From Candidatus Acidulodesulfobacterium acidiphilum (GTDB lineage: Bacteria; SZUA-79; Acidulodesulfobacterales; Acidulodesulfobacteraceae): DNA of 64,000 bases. This document shows positions 1-7,212 of the stretch, piece after piece (the stretch's first letter is position 1; each line of letters starts with the position of its first letter). Under the pieces are notes generated by a model. The model was not told the DNA's origin. It ran no database searches and was given only the letters and a program-made list of their open reading frames with translations. Position numbers and translations under genes: made by a program. The DNA is taken from NCBI GenBank assembly GCA_008534395.1, contig SHMQ01000007.1, forward strand, positions 23,164-87,163, written 5' to 3'.

Positions 1-819
1 AAATCTTCGAACGTCAAAAATAAAGACGGCGAAAACAAATGTATTCTTCTGATTCACGGCGCCGGCGGAAATCATCTTTCGATGCTTTCTATTTTTAACT
101 ATATAAAAAAAAACTTCGGCAAGACTTTTAATATTTTAGTCCCCGATTTACCGTTTCATTTTAGATCTTTACCTGTTGACGTCGATTCTAACGATGATAA
201 TAAGCTAAATTTTGTAATGCCTGAAAACGACGGCATTTCTTTTTACGCAAAATCTATAAATTCAGTAGTCGAAGAACTTGTGGAAAAGGGCGCCAAAATA
301 ACCTTAATAGGTCATTCGATGGGAGCGCAGGTATGTTTAAAATATGCGGCTTTATTTCCGGAAAATACCGAAAAAATTATGCTGATAGCGGGATGCCACG
401 ATACGGGCATCAGCGACAGTTTCATCAGAAGCTTAGAAAATTCTTTCGACAGGACTATTATGCTTTTTTTAAAAGATGCTCTCGGTTCAAGGGATAAAAA
501 TATTTTAAAAAAAGCATTAGCCGATATAAAAAGAACTCCTGATACGGCAGTCGTTAACGACTTTAAATATTCTCAAGATTACGGTAAAATCCGAAACTAT
601 AAAAAAGACGTAAAATTTATTAACGAGAATTTTAAAAAAATACTTTTTTATTTTGTTTACTCTGAAAAAGACTTAATAATAAAACAAAAATGTATTCAAG
701 ATTTATCCAAAAAAATTATAAACTCCGTTATCAATAACATTCCGGCAAAAAATCATATAGATTTTTTATACGGAAATTATAGCATGGAAAAAGAAATCGA
801 TAAATTTTTATTGACATGA
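1..819 (+). CDS. alpha/beta hydrolase, 5' end outside the window
   Basis: The reading frame is open from base 1, so the gene starts upstream. The first visible ATG at base 82 is not the start, because the frame before it encodes an oxyanion-hole motif (HGAGG, bases 58-72) typical of alpha/beta hydrolases. A nucleophile elbow GHSMG lies at bases 313-327, with Ser as the expected nucleophile. A likely acid/His pair is near the C-terminus (an SEKD stretch, then KNHIDF). No signal peptide is visible, so the enzyme is probably cytoplasmic. The substrate cannot be inferred: the fold covers esterases, lipases and acyl-transfer enzymes. The stop codon is at 817-819. It is followed by about 130 bp containing a palindromic repeat before aspS. 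Confidence 0.8.
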   Translation, partial: KSSNVKNKDGENKCILLIHGAGGNHLSMLSIFNYIKKNFGKTFNILVPDLPFHFRSLPVDVDSNDDNKLNFVMPENDGISFYAKSINSVVEELVEKGAKITLIGHSMGAQVCLKYAALFPENTEKIMLIAGCHDTGISDSFIRSLENSFDRTIMLFLKDALGSRDKNILKKALADIKRTPDTAVVNDFKYSQDYGKIRNYKKDVKFINENFKKILFYFVYSEKDLIIKQKCIQDLSKKIINSVINNIPAKNHIDFLYGNYSMEKEIDKFLLT

Positions 820-881
820 ACGGCATTAAAATTATAAACTTAAAAATTGAACAAAAAAAATCCTGCCGTTTTATAAAAACG

Positions 882-928
882 CAGTACCGGAATTGAATTC
901 CGGTACTGCCACAAAATGGTTACAAAAT
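882..928. repeat. REP-like palindrome with conserved CACAA/TTACAA tail (copy 1)
   Basis: A near-perfect 27-bp palindrome occupies 882-908 (arms CAGTACCGGAATT / AATTCCGGTACTG). It is followed by a tail GCCACAAAATGGTTACAAAA. Related hairpin-plus-tail units lie at 14704-14752 and 63874-63929. It sits directly upstream of the aspS start, so it may also affect mRNA folding there. No transposase is in the window. Confidence 0.6.
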
Positions 929-950
929 GATTGGAGAGATAAGGTTAATA

Positions 951-2723
951 ATGCGGACATTATGCGAAGATATTAAAGAATCGGATATAGGCAAAGAGTT
1001 TACGTTTAAAGGATGGGTAATGCACTACCGCGACCACGGCGGTTTGATTTTTATAGATTTGAGGGATTATTCGGGAATACTGCAGATAGTCTTCGACGAA
1101 AACATTGAAGGCGGGTCTTTTAAGACCGCAAAAAAGCTTAGGAACGAATATGTTATTGCCGTAAGCGGAACGGTAAGAAAAAGACCGGAAGGAACCGAAA
1201 ACGATACTTTAAAAACCGGCAGTTTGGAACTTGCGGCTAAAACAGTCGAAATTCTTAATACCTGCGAAGTTTTGCCTTTCCAGATAGACGAAGAATCGGA
1301 AGTCAATGAGTTTACCAGGCTCAAATACAGATATTTAGATTTAAGAAGCAAAAGATTAAAAGATAATTTAATTTTTAGGTCTAAATTTACGCATCTCGTA
1401 AGAGAATTTCTTGACGGAAAAGGTTTTTTCGATATAGAAACGCCTTTTTTGACGAAAAGCACGCCTGAAGGTTCAAGGGATTTTCTTGTCCCTTCCAGAT
1501 TAAACAACGGCAGGTTTTTTGCCCTTCCACAGTCGCCGCAATTATTCAAGCAGATTTTGATGGTCGGCGGATTTGAACGGTATTATCAAATAGTAAGATG
1601 TTTCAGGGACGAAGATTTAAGGGCAGACAGACAACCCGAATTCACCCAGTTGGATATGGAAATGTCTTTTGTAGAAAACAAGGACGTTATTTCAATCGCC
1701 GAAGAACTGTTCGTCATGCTTTTCGAAAAACTTTTAAACGTTAAAATAGAACGTCCGTTTAAAGTTATAGATTACGACGAGGCGATGGACAAATACGGAA
1801 GCGATAAACCCGATACAAGATTTGAATTGATTATTCGGAGCTTAACGGATGTTTTTGAAAACTCCGCCATGAACGTTTTTAAAGAAAATATTAAAAACGG
1901 CGGCGTTATTAAAGCGGTTTGCCTGCCTGACGGCGCTAATCTTCTTTCCAGAAAAGATATAGACGAACTTCTAAACACCGCAAAAGATTTCGGGGCTAAA
2001 GGTCTTGCATGGACGAAAGTTTCCGAAAATAATGCTTTAGAAGGAGGGATTTCTAAATTTATATCCGACGAAGAGAGAAGTAATCTCATTAAGGTAACCG
2101 GAGCTAAAAACGGCGATATAATATTTTATCAGTCGGATTCAAAAAAAACTGCGGAAAACGTACTTGGAAGACTGAGACTGCATCTGGCTAAAAAATATAA
2201 TCTTATAAATAAAGACAGGTTGGATCTTTTATGGGTCGTCAATTTTCCTTTATTCGAATACTCCGAAGAGGAAAAAAAGATAGTTGCCGTTCATCATCCT
2301 TTTACTTCTCCGGCAGTTAAAGATATCGAAAAACTTGAAACAGACCCTTTATCCGTTAAATCGGACAGTTACGATCTCGTGCTTAACGGAGAAGAAATAG
2401 GCGGCGGAAGTATCAGGATACATAATTCTAAACTGCAGGAAACTATTTTTAAAATTCTTTCTATATCGCCGGAAGACGCTAAAATAAAATTCGGCTTTCT
2501 TTTAGATGCTCTGAGTTTCGGCGCTCCGCCTCACGGAGGCATTGCTTTTGGATTGGACAGAATATTAATGATACTGAGAAATGAAGAATCTATAAGGGAC
2601 GTAATAGCTTTTCCGAAAACGCAGAAAGCATACTGCCCTCTTACGGACGCTCCTTCCGGCGTTAATACGATTCAGCTTAGAGAATTAGGAATAAAATTAA
2701 ACGAAAATATAACGAAAATATAA
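951..2723 (+). CDS. aspS: aspartate-tRNA ligase, probably non-discriminating (Asp/Asn)
   Basis: Bacterial-type AspRS of 590 residues, charging tRNA-Asp with aspartate in the cytoplasm. It has an N-terminal OB-fold anticodon-binding domain (about residues 1-105), a class II catalytic core with QSPQLFKQ, motif 2 (FRDEDLRADRQ) and motif 3 (GLDR), and the GAD insertion (about 285-420) of the bacterial form. The frame could start at 927, but ATG 951 begins the family-typical MRTLCEDI and has an AAGG ribosome site 7 nt upstream. His29 and Gly81 match the residues that mark non-discriminating enzymes such as that of Pseudomonas aeruginosa; E. coli has Leu at the first site. I infer that it also makes Asp-tRNA-Asn for GatCAB. 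Confidence 0.96.
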   Translation: MRTLCEDIKESDIGKEFTFKGWVMHYRDHGGLIFIDLRDYSGILQIVFDENIEGGSFKTAKKLRNEYVIAVSGTVRKRPEGTENDTLKTGSLELAAKTVEILNTCEVLPFQIDEESEVNEFTRLKYRYLDLRSKRLKDNLIFRSKFTHLVREFLDGKGFFDIETPFLTKSTPEGSRDFLVPSRLNNGRFFALPQSPQLFKQILMVGGFERYYQIVRCFRDEDLRADRQPEFTQLDMEMSFVENKDVISIAEELFVMLFEKLLNVKIERPFKVIDYDEAMDKYGSDKPDTRFELIIRSLTDVFENSAMNVFKENIKNGGVIKAVCLPDGANLLSRKDIDELLNTAKDFGAKGLAWTKVSENNALEGGISKFISDEERSNLIKVTGAKNGDIIFYQSDSKKTAENVLGRLRLHLAKKYNLINKDRLDLLWVVNFPLFEYSEEEKKIVAVHHPFTSPAVKDIEKLETDPLSVKSDSYDLVLNGEEIGGGSIRIHNSKLQETIFKILSISPEDAKIKFGFLLDALSFGAPPHGGIAFGLDRILMILRNEESIRDVIAFPKTQKAYCPLTDAPSGVNTIQLRELGIKLNENITKI

Positions 2724-2751
2724 AAATAGAAAAAAACAGGGGGGCATTAAA

Positions 2752-4245
2752 TTGGAAAAAAAATCTGGTTTTCCTCATCCGTACTTTGAATCTCATCCAA
2801 ATTGGAAATGGTTTATACTTTCAACGGTTCTGGTAGGCGCAACAATGTCTGCTTTAGACGTGAGCATAGTCAACGTCGCTATGCCGACTATGGAAAAAGG
2901 CTTTCAAGTAAATATGGCGGTTATAGAATGGGTTGCAATGGCTTATATGCTGACTCTTACAGTTTTTTTACCTTTATTTGGAAGACTCGCCGATATGTTC
3001 GGAAGAACAAAGATGTATAATACCGGTTTCGTTGTTTTTACAGTCGGTTCGGCGCTTTGCGGCATTGCGCCTAATGCAAATTTTATTATTTTTTCCCGTG
3101 TTCTTCAGGCGGTAGGAGCAGGACTTCTTCAGGCTAATTCCGTTGCGATAATAACTCAGGCTTTTCCTTCTAACGAACTAGGCAAGGCTATAGGGCTTCA
3201 GGGTTCCGTTCAGGCTATCGCAATGTCTATAGGCCCTTTTGTAGGCGGTATGATTATTGCGGCTATAGGATGGCGCTGGATATTTTACGTTAACGTGCCG
3301 ATTGGAATCGCAGGAACGTTTATGGCTTTATTTATCCTGCCGTCAAGCAAAGCTAATATGAAGAAAAAAGAAAAAATAGATTACTTTGGAATTTCTTTTT
3401 TTGCGGCAGGACTTGCCTTCCTAGTTCTGGCAGTCAATGAAGGAACAAAATTAGGCTGGTCTTCGCCTATTATAATTACTTATTTTGTTATTGCCGCAGT
3501 TTTTCTGCCTCTTTTCGTTTATACGGAAATTAAAGTGGAACATCCGATGATAGATTTAAAACTCTTTAAAAAATGGGGATTTTCTGCAGGAAACGTTACG
3601 GGTATGCTATCTTATTACGTCTTATTTGCCGTCCTCTTCCTTATGCCTTTTTATCTTGAAAATTTACTTCACTATAATGCGGCGGCAACAGGCTCTCTTT
3701 TAACGCCTATTCCTCTTTCTATGGCTATTATAGCGCCTTTTGCTGGAGCTATATCGGACAAGGTAGGTTCAAGAATTATGACTACGCTCGGCATGTTCGT
3801 ATGCGCCATAGCTACTCTTCTATTGTCGTTTTTGGGCAATTCCGTAAATATTTATATGCTTATTTTCGATTTTATCATTTTAGGTGTCGGAATGGGTATA
3901 TTTACTCCGCCTAACAATAGCGCAATTATGCTTTCCGCTCCTCCGGAAAGACTTGGAGTCGCAGGTGGAATTCTTAACATGATGAGGGCATTAGGTTTAA
4001 TATTCGGGGTTGCCATTTCAGGACTTATAGTTTCCTCGACAAAACATAGCTATGCCAAAGCTCACGGTTTTGCATTGCTTAAAGATATACCGGAAAAAAT
4101 CGCCAATATTGGTTTCTTGCACGGCCTTACAATCGTTATGTTTATGCTACTCGGCATTAACGTATTTGCGACCATAATGTCCGTAGCTAAGAAAAACGTA
4201 AAGATAACAAAAATCGAAGGCGCTGAACCCATAGACTTAATGTAA
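2752..4245 (+). CDS. DHA2 (EmrB/QacA-type) MFS drug-efflux transporter
   Basis: A 497-residue polytopic inner-membrane protein of the 14-helix drug:H+ antiporter family. The N-terminal helix carries the family's motif around MSALDVSIVNVAMP (about residues 33-46). The loop motif GRLADMFGRTKMY lies near residue 78, and WRWIFYVNVPIG near 175. The start is TTG at 2752, with a strong GGGGGG ribosome site 7 nt upstream; no better in-frame ATG is available. It lies 28 bp after aspS and could be cotranscribed. No membrane-fusion (EmrA) partner or regulator is adjacent, so the substrate is unknown. A second paralogue lies at 21109-22641. Confidence 0.9.
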   Translation: MEKKSGFPHPYFESHPNWKWFILSTVLVGATMSALDVSIVNVAMPTMEKGFQVNMAVIEWVAMAYMLTLTVFLPLFGRLADMFGRTKMYNTGFVVFTVGSALCGIAPNANFIIFSRVLQAVGAGLLQANSVAIITQAFPSNELGKAIGLQGSVQAIAMSIGPFVGGMIIAAIGWRWIFYVNVPIGIAGTFMALFILPSSKANMKKKEKIDYFGISFFAAGLAFLVLAVNEGTKLGWSSPIIITYFVIAAVFLPLFVYTEIKVEHPMIDLKLFKKWGFSAGNVTGMLSYYVLFAVLFLMPFYLENLLHYNAAATGSLLTPIPLSMAIIAPFAGAISDKVGSRIMTTLGMFVCAIATLLLSFLGNSVNIYMLIFDFIILGVGMGIFTPPNNSAIMLSAPPERLGVAGGILNMMRALGLIFGVAISGLIVSSTKHSYAKAHGFALLKDIPEKIANIGFLHGLTIVMFMLLGINVFATIMSVAKKNVKITKIEGAEPIDLM

Positions 4246-4278
4246 TATTAATGCAATAATATTTATAAAATAAATTTC

Positions 4279-6063
4279 ATGAGAATTTTTAGTAAAAGAA
4301 ATAAACTCGCCGTCAAAAATAATGACGGCGAGTTTATTTCCGGCGTAGAATATATAATAAAAAGAACCTTAAACAACGGCATAAGCAATATATTCTTAGA
4401 AGACAATATTGCAAAGGCAATGCCCGAAATTCCGGCAGTTTCTCCTTTAAACGTCGAATATAATCTGGATTTTTTATGGACGGAGGTTTATTCTCTTTCC
4501 GTAACTAACCGCAGGACTTCGGTTTTTGCTTATGATATTTCATTTTTAAACTATGCGCATTTAGAAGAATATTTTATTAAAAATGAAGCGTTAACAGGCG
4601 GCACGGTACTGTTTCTTTTTAAAAAACAGGGGTTAAAAAAATTTTCTTTTGATTTCAAAAGCGTTTTTCCAGTTTATAATTATTATAAAGTTTCGAATTT
4701 TATCGATTATATTCCGTATTATTTTGAACTGTCGGAAAAACTAAAACTCCCCGTTATTATTTATCTTAACGATTCCGTAATGAACGAATATATTCTCGAA
4801 GAAAAAAAAGAATATACCGAAAGAACGGCATCAATGCCCGATTTTACACTAAAAAATCTTACGGATGCATATTATAAAAGTACCGGTGAAGAAAAAGGGC
4901 TTATTCAAAATATACAATCCTTTAAAAATACAGGAAAACATATAGATTTTTTTAAAAAAATCTCTGAAAGTTCAGGCGAAAATAACCTTATCTTTACAGA
5001 TGCAAAAAATTTTCACCGCATAATAGAAAATAAAAAATTCTCTGAAAATTCCAATATTATTTTGTTTTATCTGCTTAATCCAATTAACTATTTTGAATTA
5101 AATGAAATTATAAAAGATAATTGCGGCGGTTTTTATAAGAATATATATATATTCGACTCATACTCGCTGTTAAATTTTAAGCTTATAAATATAATTGAAA
5201 ATAACAAAAACATAATTAAATATGAAAATTTATCGGTTGTAGAGTATAAAAACGATAGCGGCATCGAGTTGGGTTTTTGTTCCGACGATTTCGAGATTAA
5301 AGACTCAAAAATACCTAAATCTTTTTGTGTCGGATGCAATCTATTTTCTTTTTTATCGTATCTTGAAAAAAAAATAGGCAATTCGGAAAACGATGTTTTA
5401 ATCGGAGATACAGGATGCTTTTCTTTATTGCAATCCAGCGCTTTAAAATTTTCTTTTAACAATATAGCAACAAACGATAATCCTGTTTTTTTCATCTCTA
5501 CGATGAATTCGAAAGATTTAAATAAAAATTTTTATGTTTTTATTACTTATTTAAAATTTTACGAAAATATAGATAAATTTTTTAAAATTTATAACGTAGC
5601 AAAAACTAACGGCAGAATAATATTTGTTGTGTATAAATCTATATTCGATTATGATTTTAATGCGGAAAACTTAATTTTAAATCCTGCCTTAAAAACTTTT
5701 AAAAAAAATATTATAAAAAAGAGCACTCGATTTAAAGATTTAAATATAGCTCCCGATAGTATGCAGTTAATATTTATAGATAACGATTGTTTCAATAATG
5801 CAAAATCAGGACGAGATTTGAATTATAAATCGTATCTTATTATAAACAATAACGTTTGCAAAAAATTTGACTGCAGGTTATGCTACCAGAAAACAAAATG
5901 TCCGGCTATAAAAATAGATATAAATAAAGATATATTTGTAGAACCTGAAATTTGTAATTTTTGCAAATTATGTATTGATATTTGTCCGCATAATGCTATT
6001 AAATCTAAAAAACGTAAAAAAATTAAAGTAAAAAAATCTTTAGAAAGTAAAATTAATTTATAA
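4279..6063 (+). CDS. divergent IorA-like 2-oxoacid:ferredoxin oxidoreductase alpha subunit
   Basis: A 594-residue protein with the domain order of indolepyruvate:ferredoxin oxidoreductase IorA, but heavily diverged. The N-terminal pyrimidine-binding-like part keeps the pattern NVEYN...A-rich...LTGG (about 55-115) and YFELSEKLKLPVI (about 155-170). The TPP domain keeps CVGC (about 348) and GDTGCF (about 376) in place of GDIGCY. The C-terminus carries ferredoxin-type cysteines CRLCYQKTKCPAI and CNFCKLCIDICP (about 530-570). The canonical Mg/TPP residues downstream of GDTGC are not recognisable, so activity on aryl-pyruvates is doubtful. It is followed after 7 bp by an IorB-like gene. A 15-bp perfect hairpin lies just inside the start. 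The family call is inference from spaced motifs. Confidence 0.7.
   Translation: MRIFSKRNKLAVKNNDGEFISGVEYIIKRTLNNGISNIFLEDNIAKAMPEIPAVSPLNVEYNLDFLWTEVYSLSVTNRRTSVFAYDISFLNYAHLEEYFIKNEALTGGTVLFLFKKQGLKKFSFDFKSVFPVYNYYKVSNFIDYIPYYFELSEKLKLPVIIYLNDSVMNEYILEEKKEYTERTASMPDFTLKNLTDAYYKSTGEEKGLIQNIQSFKNTGKHIDFFKKISESSGENNLIFTDAKNFHRIIENKKFSENSNIILFYLLNPINYFELNEIIKDNCGGFYKNIYIFDSYSLLNFKLINIIENNKNIIKYENLSVVEYKNDSGIELGFCSDDFEIKDSKIPKSFCVGCNLFSFLSYLEKKIGNSENDVLIGDTGCFSLLQSSALKFSFNNIATNDNPVFFISTMNSKDLNKNFYVFITYLKFYENIDKFFKIYNVAKTNGRIIFVVYKSIFDYDFNAENLILNPALKTFKKNIIKKSTRFKDLNIAPDSMQLIFIDNDCFNNAKSGRDLNYKSYLIINNNVCKKFDCRLCYQKTKCPAIKIDINKDIFVEPEICNFCKLCIDICPHNAIKSKKRKKIKVKKSLESKINL
4301..4337 (+). promoter_or_regulatory. 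15-bp perfect hairpin inside the first codons of the IorA-like gene
   Basis: The arms ATAAACTCGCCGTCA (4301-4315) and their exact complement (4323-4337) flank a 7-nt loop, followed by TTTATTTCC. It starts 22 nt after the ATG at 4279. It could be the terminator of the upstream efflux gene or a translational/attenuation hairpin for the IorAB-like pair. Confidence 0.6.
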
Positions 6064-6070
6064 AACTTTT

Positions 6071-6667
6071 ATGGAAAACATTAATTACAATCTTATACTT
6101 AACGGAGCGGACTTTAAAGAAATAAATTACCTGAGTAAATTTCTTTATTACTCTTTAAAAAATGAAAACTTCAACGTGTCTTTGCTCATCAAACCTACGT
6201 CTAATATATCCAATTACAGCATGACATATGCGGTTATAAAGGTGGGTAAATTTGAATCGATAAGCTGCCTGAATAATATCGATGCGGTTATAAGCTTAGA
6301 TTTTCAATCCTTGTTAAACTATTATACTTTTATCGGAAAAAATACGCTTTTAATTTCGGATTATTCCTCGTTTAACGTTTGCGATTTCTGGCTGACAGAC
6401 AACGAATCGACTATGCAAAAATTAAAAGAAAAAACGGAAAATATTTATAAAATACCGCTTAAAAACATAGTAGACCAAGATTCCATGGGTAAAAACAGGG
6501 TAAGTTCCTATATTGCCCTTATAGGAGCATTTATATCTAAAAGCAGTCTTTTAGATCTTGATTCAGTTTTGAGACAGACGGCTTTGTTTTCCGAAAACGA
6601 CGCTTTAAAGAAAAATATGATTCAAACTATTCTAAAAGGTTACGATTATGTAGCCGAAAATCAATAA
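6071..6667 (+). CDS. divergent IorB-like (2-oxoacid oxidoreductase gamma domain)
   Basis: A 198-residue protein. Its position 7 bp after the IorA-like gene and its overall pattern fit IorB, the gamma-type subunit of indolepyruvate:ferredoxin oxidoreductase. The features kept are a beta-strand start (YNLILNGAD), a middle stretch on sequestering one subunit product (NNIDAVISLDFQSLLNYY, about 75-92), and a late RVSSYIALIGAFI segment (about 140-155) equivalent to the family's N..LLGAL motif. The Gly-rich GxGGQG loop near the N-terminus and the MSQRGG motif are absent, so it is far from characterised members. Homology is inferred. Alone, this gene would be hypothetical. Confidence 0.55.
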   Translation: MENINYNLILNGADFKEINYLSKFLYYSLKNENFNVSLLIKPTSNISNYSMTYAVIKVGKFESISCLNNIDAVISLDFQSLLNYYTFIGKNTLLISDYSSFNVCDFWLTDNESTMQKLKEKTENIYKIPLKNIVDQDSMGKNRVSSYIALIGAFISKSSLLDLDSVLRQTALFSENDALKKNMIQTILKGYDYVAENQ

Positions 6668-6675
6668 AATTAAGA

Positions 6676-7155
6676 TTAAACGGAAATGCTTTCGTTTGAA
6701 GCAGTTTCTTTATAACATAAACCGCATAAACCGTAAAATTCTAATCCATAATTATTAATATAATATTTTTCTTTAAAATTTTCTTTTATCTTTGTTTCAA
6801 AAAATCCTTTAAAATCCGATTCGTCTATTTTAACGTCTATTATTCTGCCGCATTTTTCGCATATAGCATGACCGTGCAAAGAAATATCTCCGTCATAATG
6901 CACCGAATTCTGCAGGGTTCTTATTTCTTTAACTTCATGTATAGACGACAAAAGAGAAAGATTTTTATAAACTGTATTTAACGAAATCATCGGATATGCT
7001 TTTCTAATTTTATCGTAAACGTCTACCGCAGATGGATGACTTTTTGATTCCGAAACTATTTTAATAATTTCAAGCCTTTGAGGGGTTAGACTGTACCCCA
7101 TTTTTTTTATTTTAGAAACTATATCATTTAACCGTATATTAACTTGCTGTTTCAT
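6676..7155 (-). CDS. perR: Fur-family peroxide-stress regulator, PerR-like
   Basis: A 159-residue DNA-binding repressor of the Fur superfamily. The winged helix includes GYSLTPQRLEII and TVYKNLSLL (about residues 20-70). The metal-sensing segment HYDGDISLHGHAICEKCG (about 84-101) and the C-terminal FYGLCGLC supply two CxxC zinc-site pairs. The Asp/His-rich sensor segment and the C-terminal layout resemble PerR more than Fur. PerR senses peroxide by Fe-catalysed His oxidation; that function is known for the family, not shown here. A GGAGA ribosome site precedes the ATG. An upstream AT-rich element resembles a Per box, suggesting autoregulation. It lies downstream of the CoA-dehydratase activase, an oxygen-sensitive iron-sulphur protein. 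Confidence 0.85.
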   Translation of the reverse strand: MKQQVNIRLNDIVSKIKKMGYSLTPQRLEIIKIVSESKSHPSAVDVYDKIRKAYPMISLNTVYKNLSLLSSIHEVKEIRTLQNSVHYDGDISLHGHAICEKCGRIIDVKIDESDFKGFFETKIKENFKEKYYINNYGLEFYGLCGLCYKETASNESISV

Positions 7156-7182
7156 TTTAAATCTCCAAAAATTATTATATAG

Positions 7183-7197
7183 TATTAATTATTATAT
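7183..7197 (-). promoter_or_regulatory. Per-box-like operator upstream of perR
   Basis: On the minus strand the 15-mer ATATAATAATTAATA matches 11 of 14 defined positions of the Bacillus Per box TTATAATNATTATAA. The same block overlaps a TATAAT -10-like sequence, and TATATAATAAT is directly repeated 17 bp apart. The region is very AT-rich, so chance matches are likely enough to keep confidence moderate. Confidence 0.4.
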
Positions 7198-7212
7198 AAT
7201 ATAAAAAAAATG

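Noticed and set aside
927..950. ATG 927 as aspS start
   Set aside because: Adds eight residues not found in the family; ATG 951 has a spaced AAGG site.
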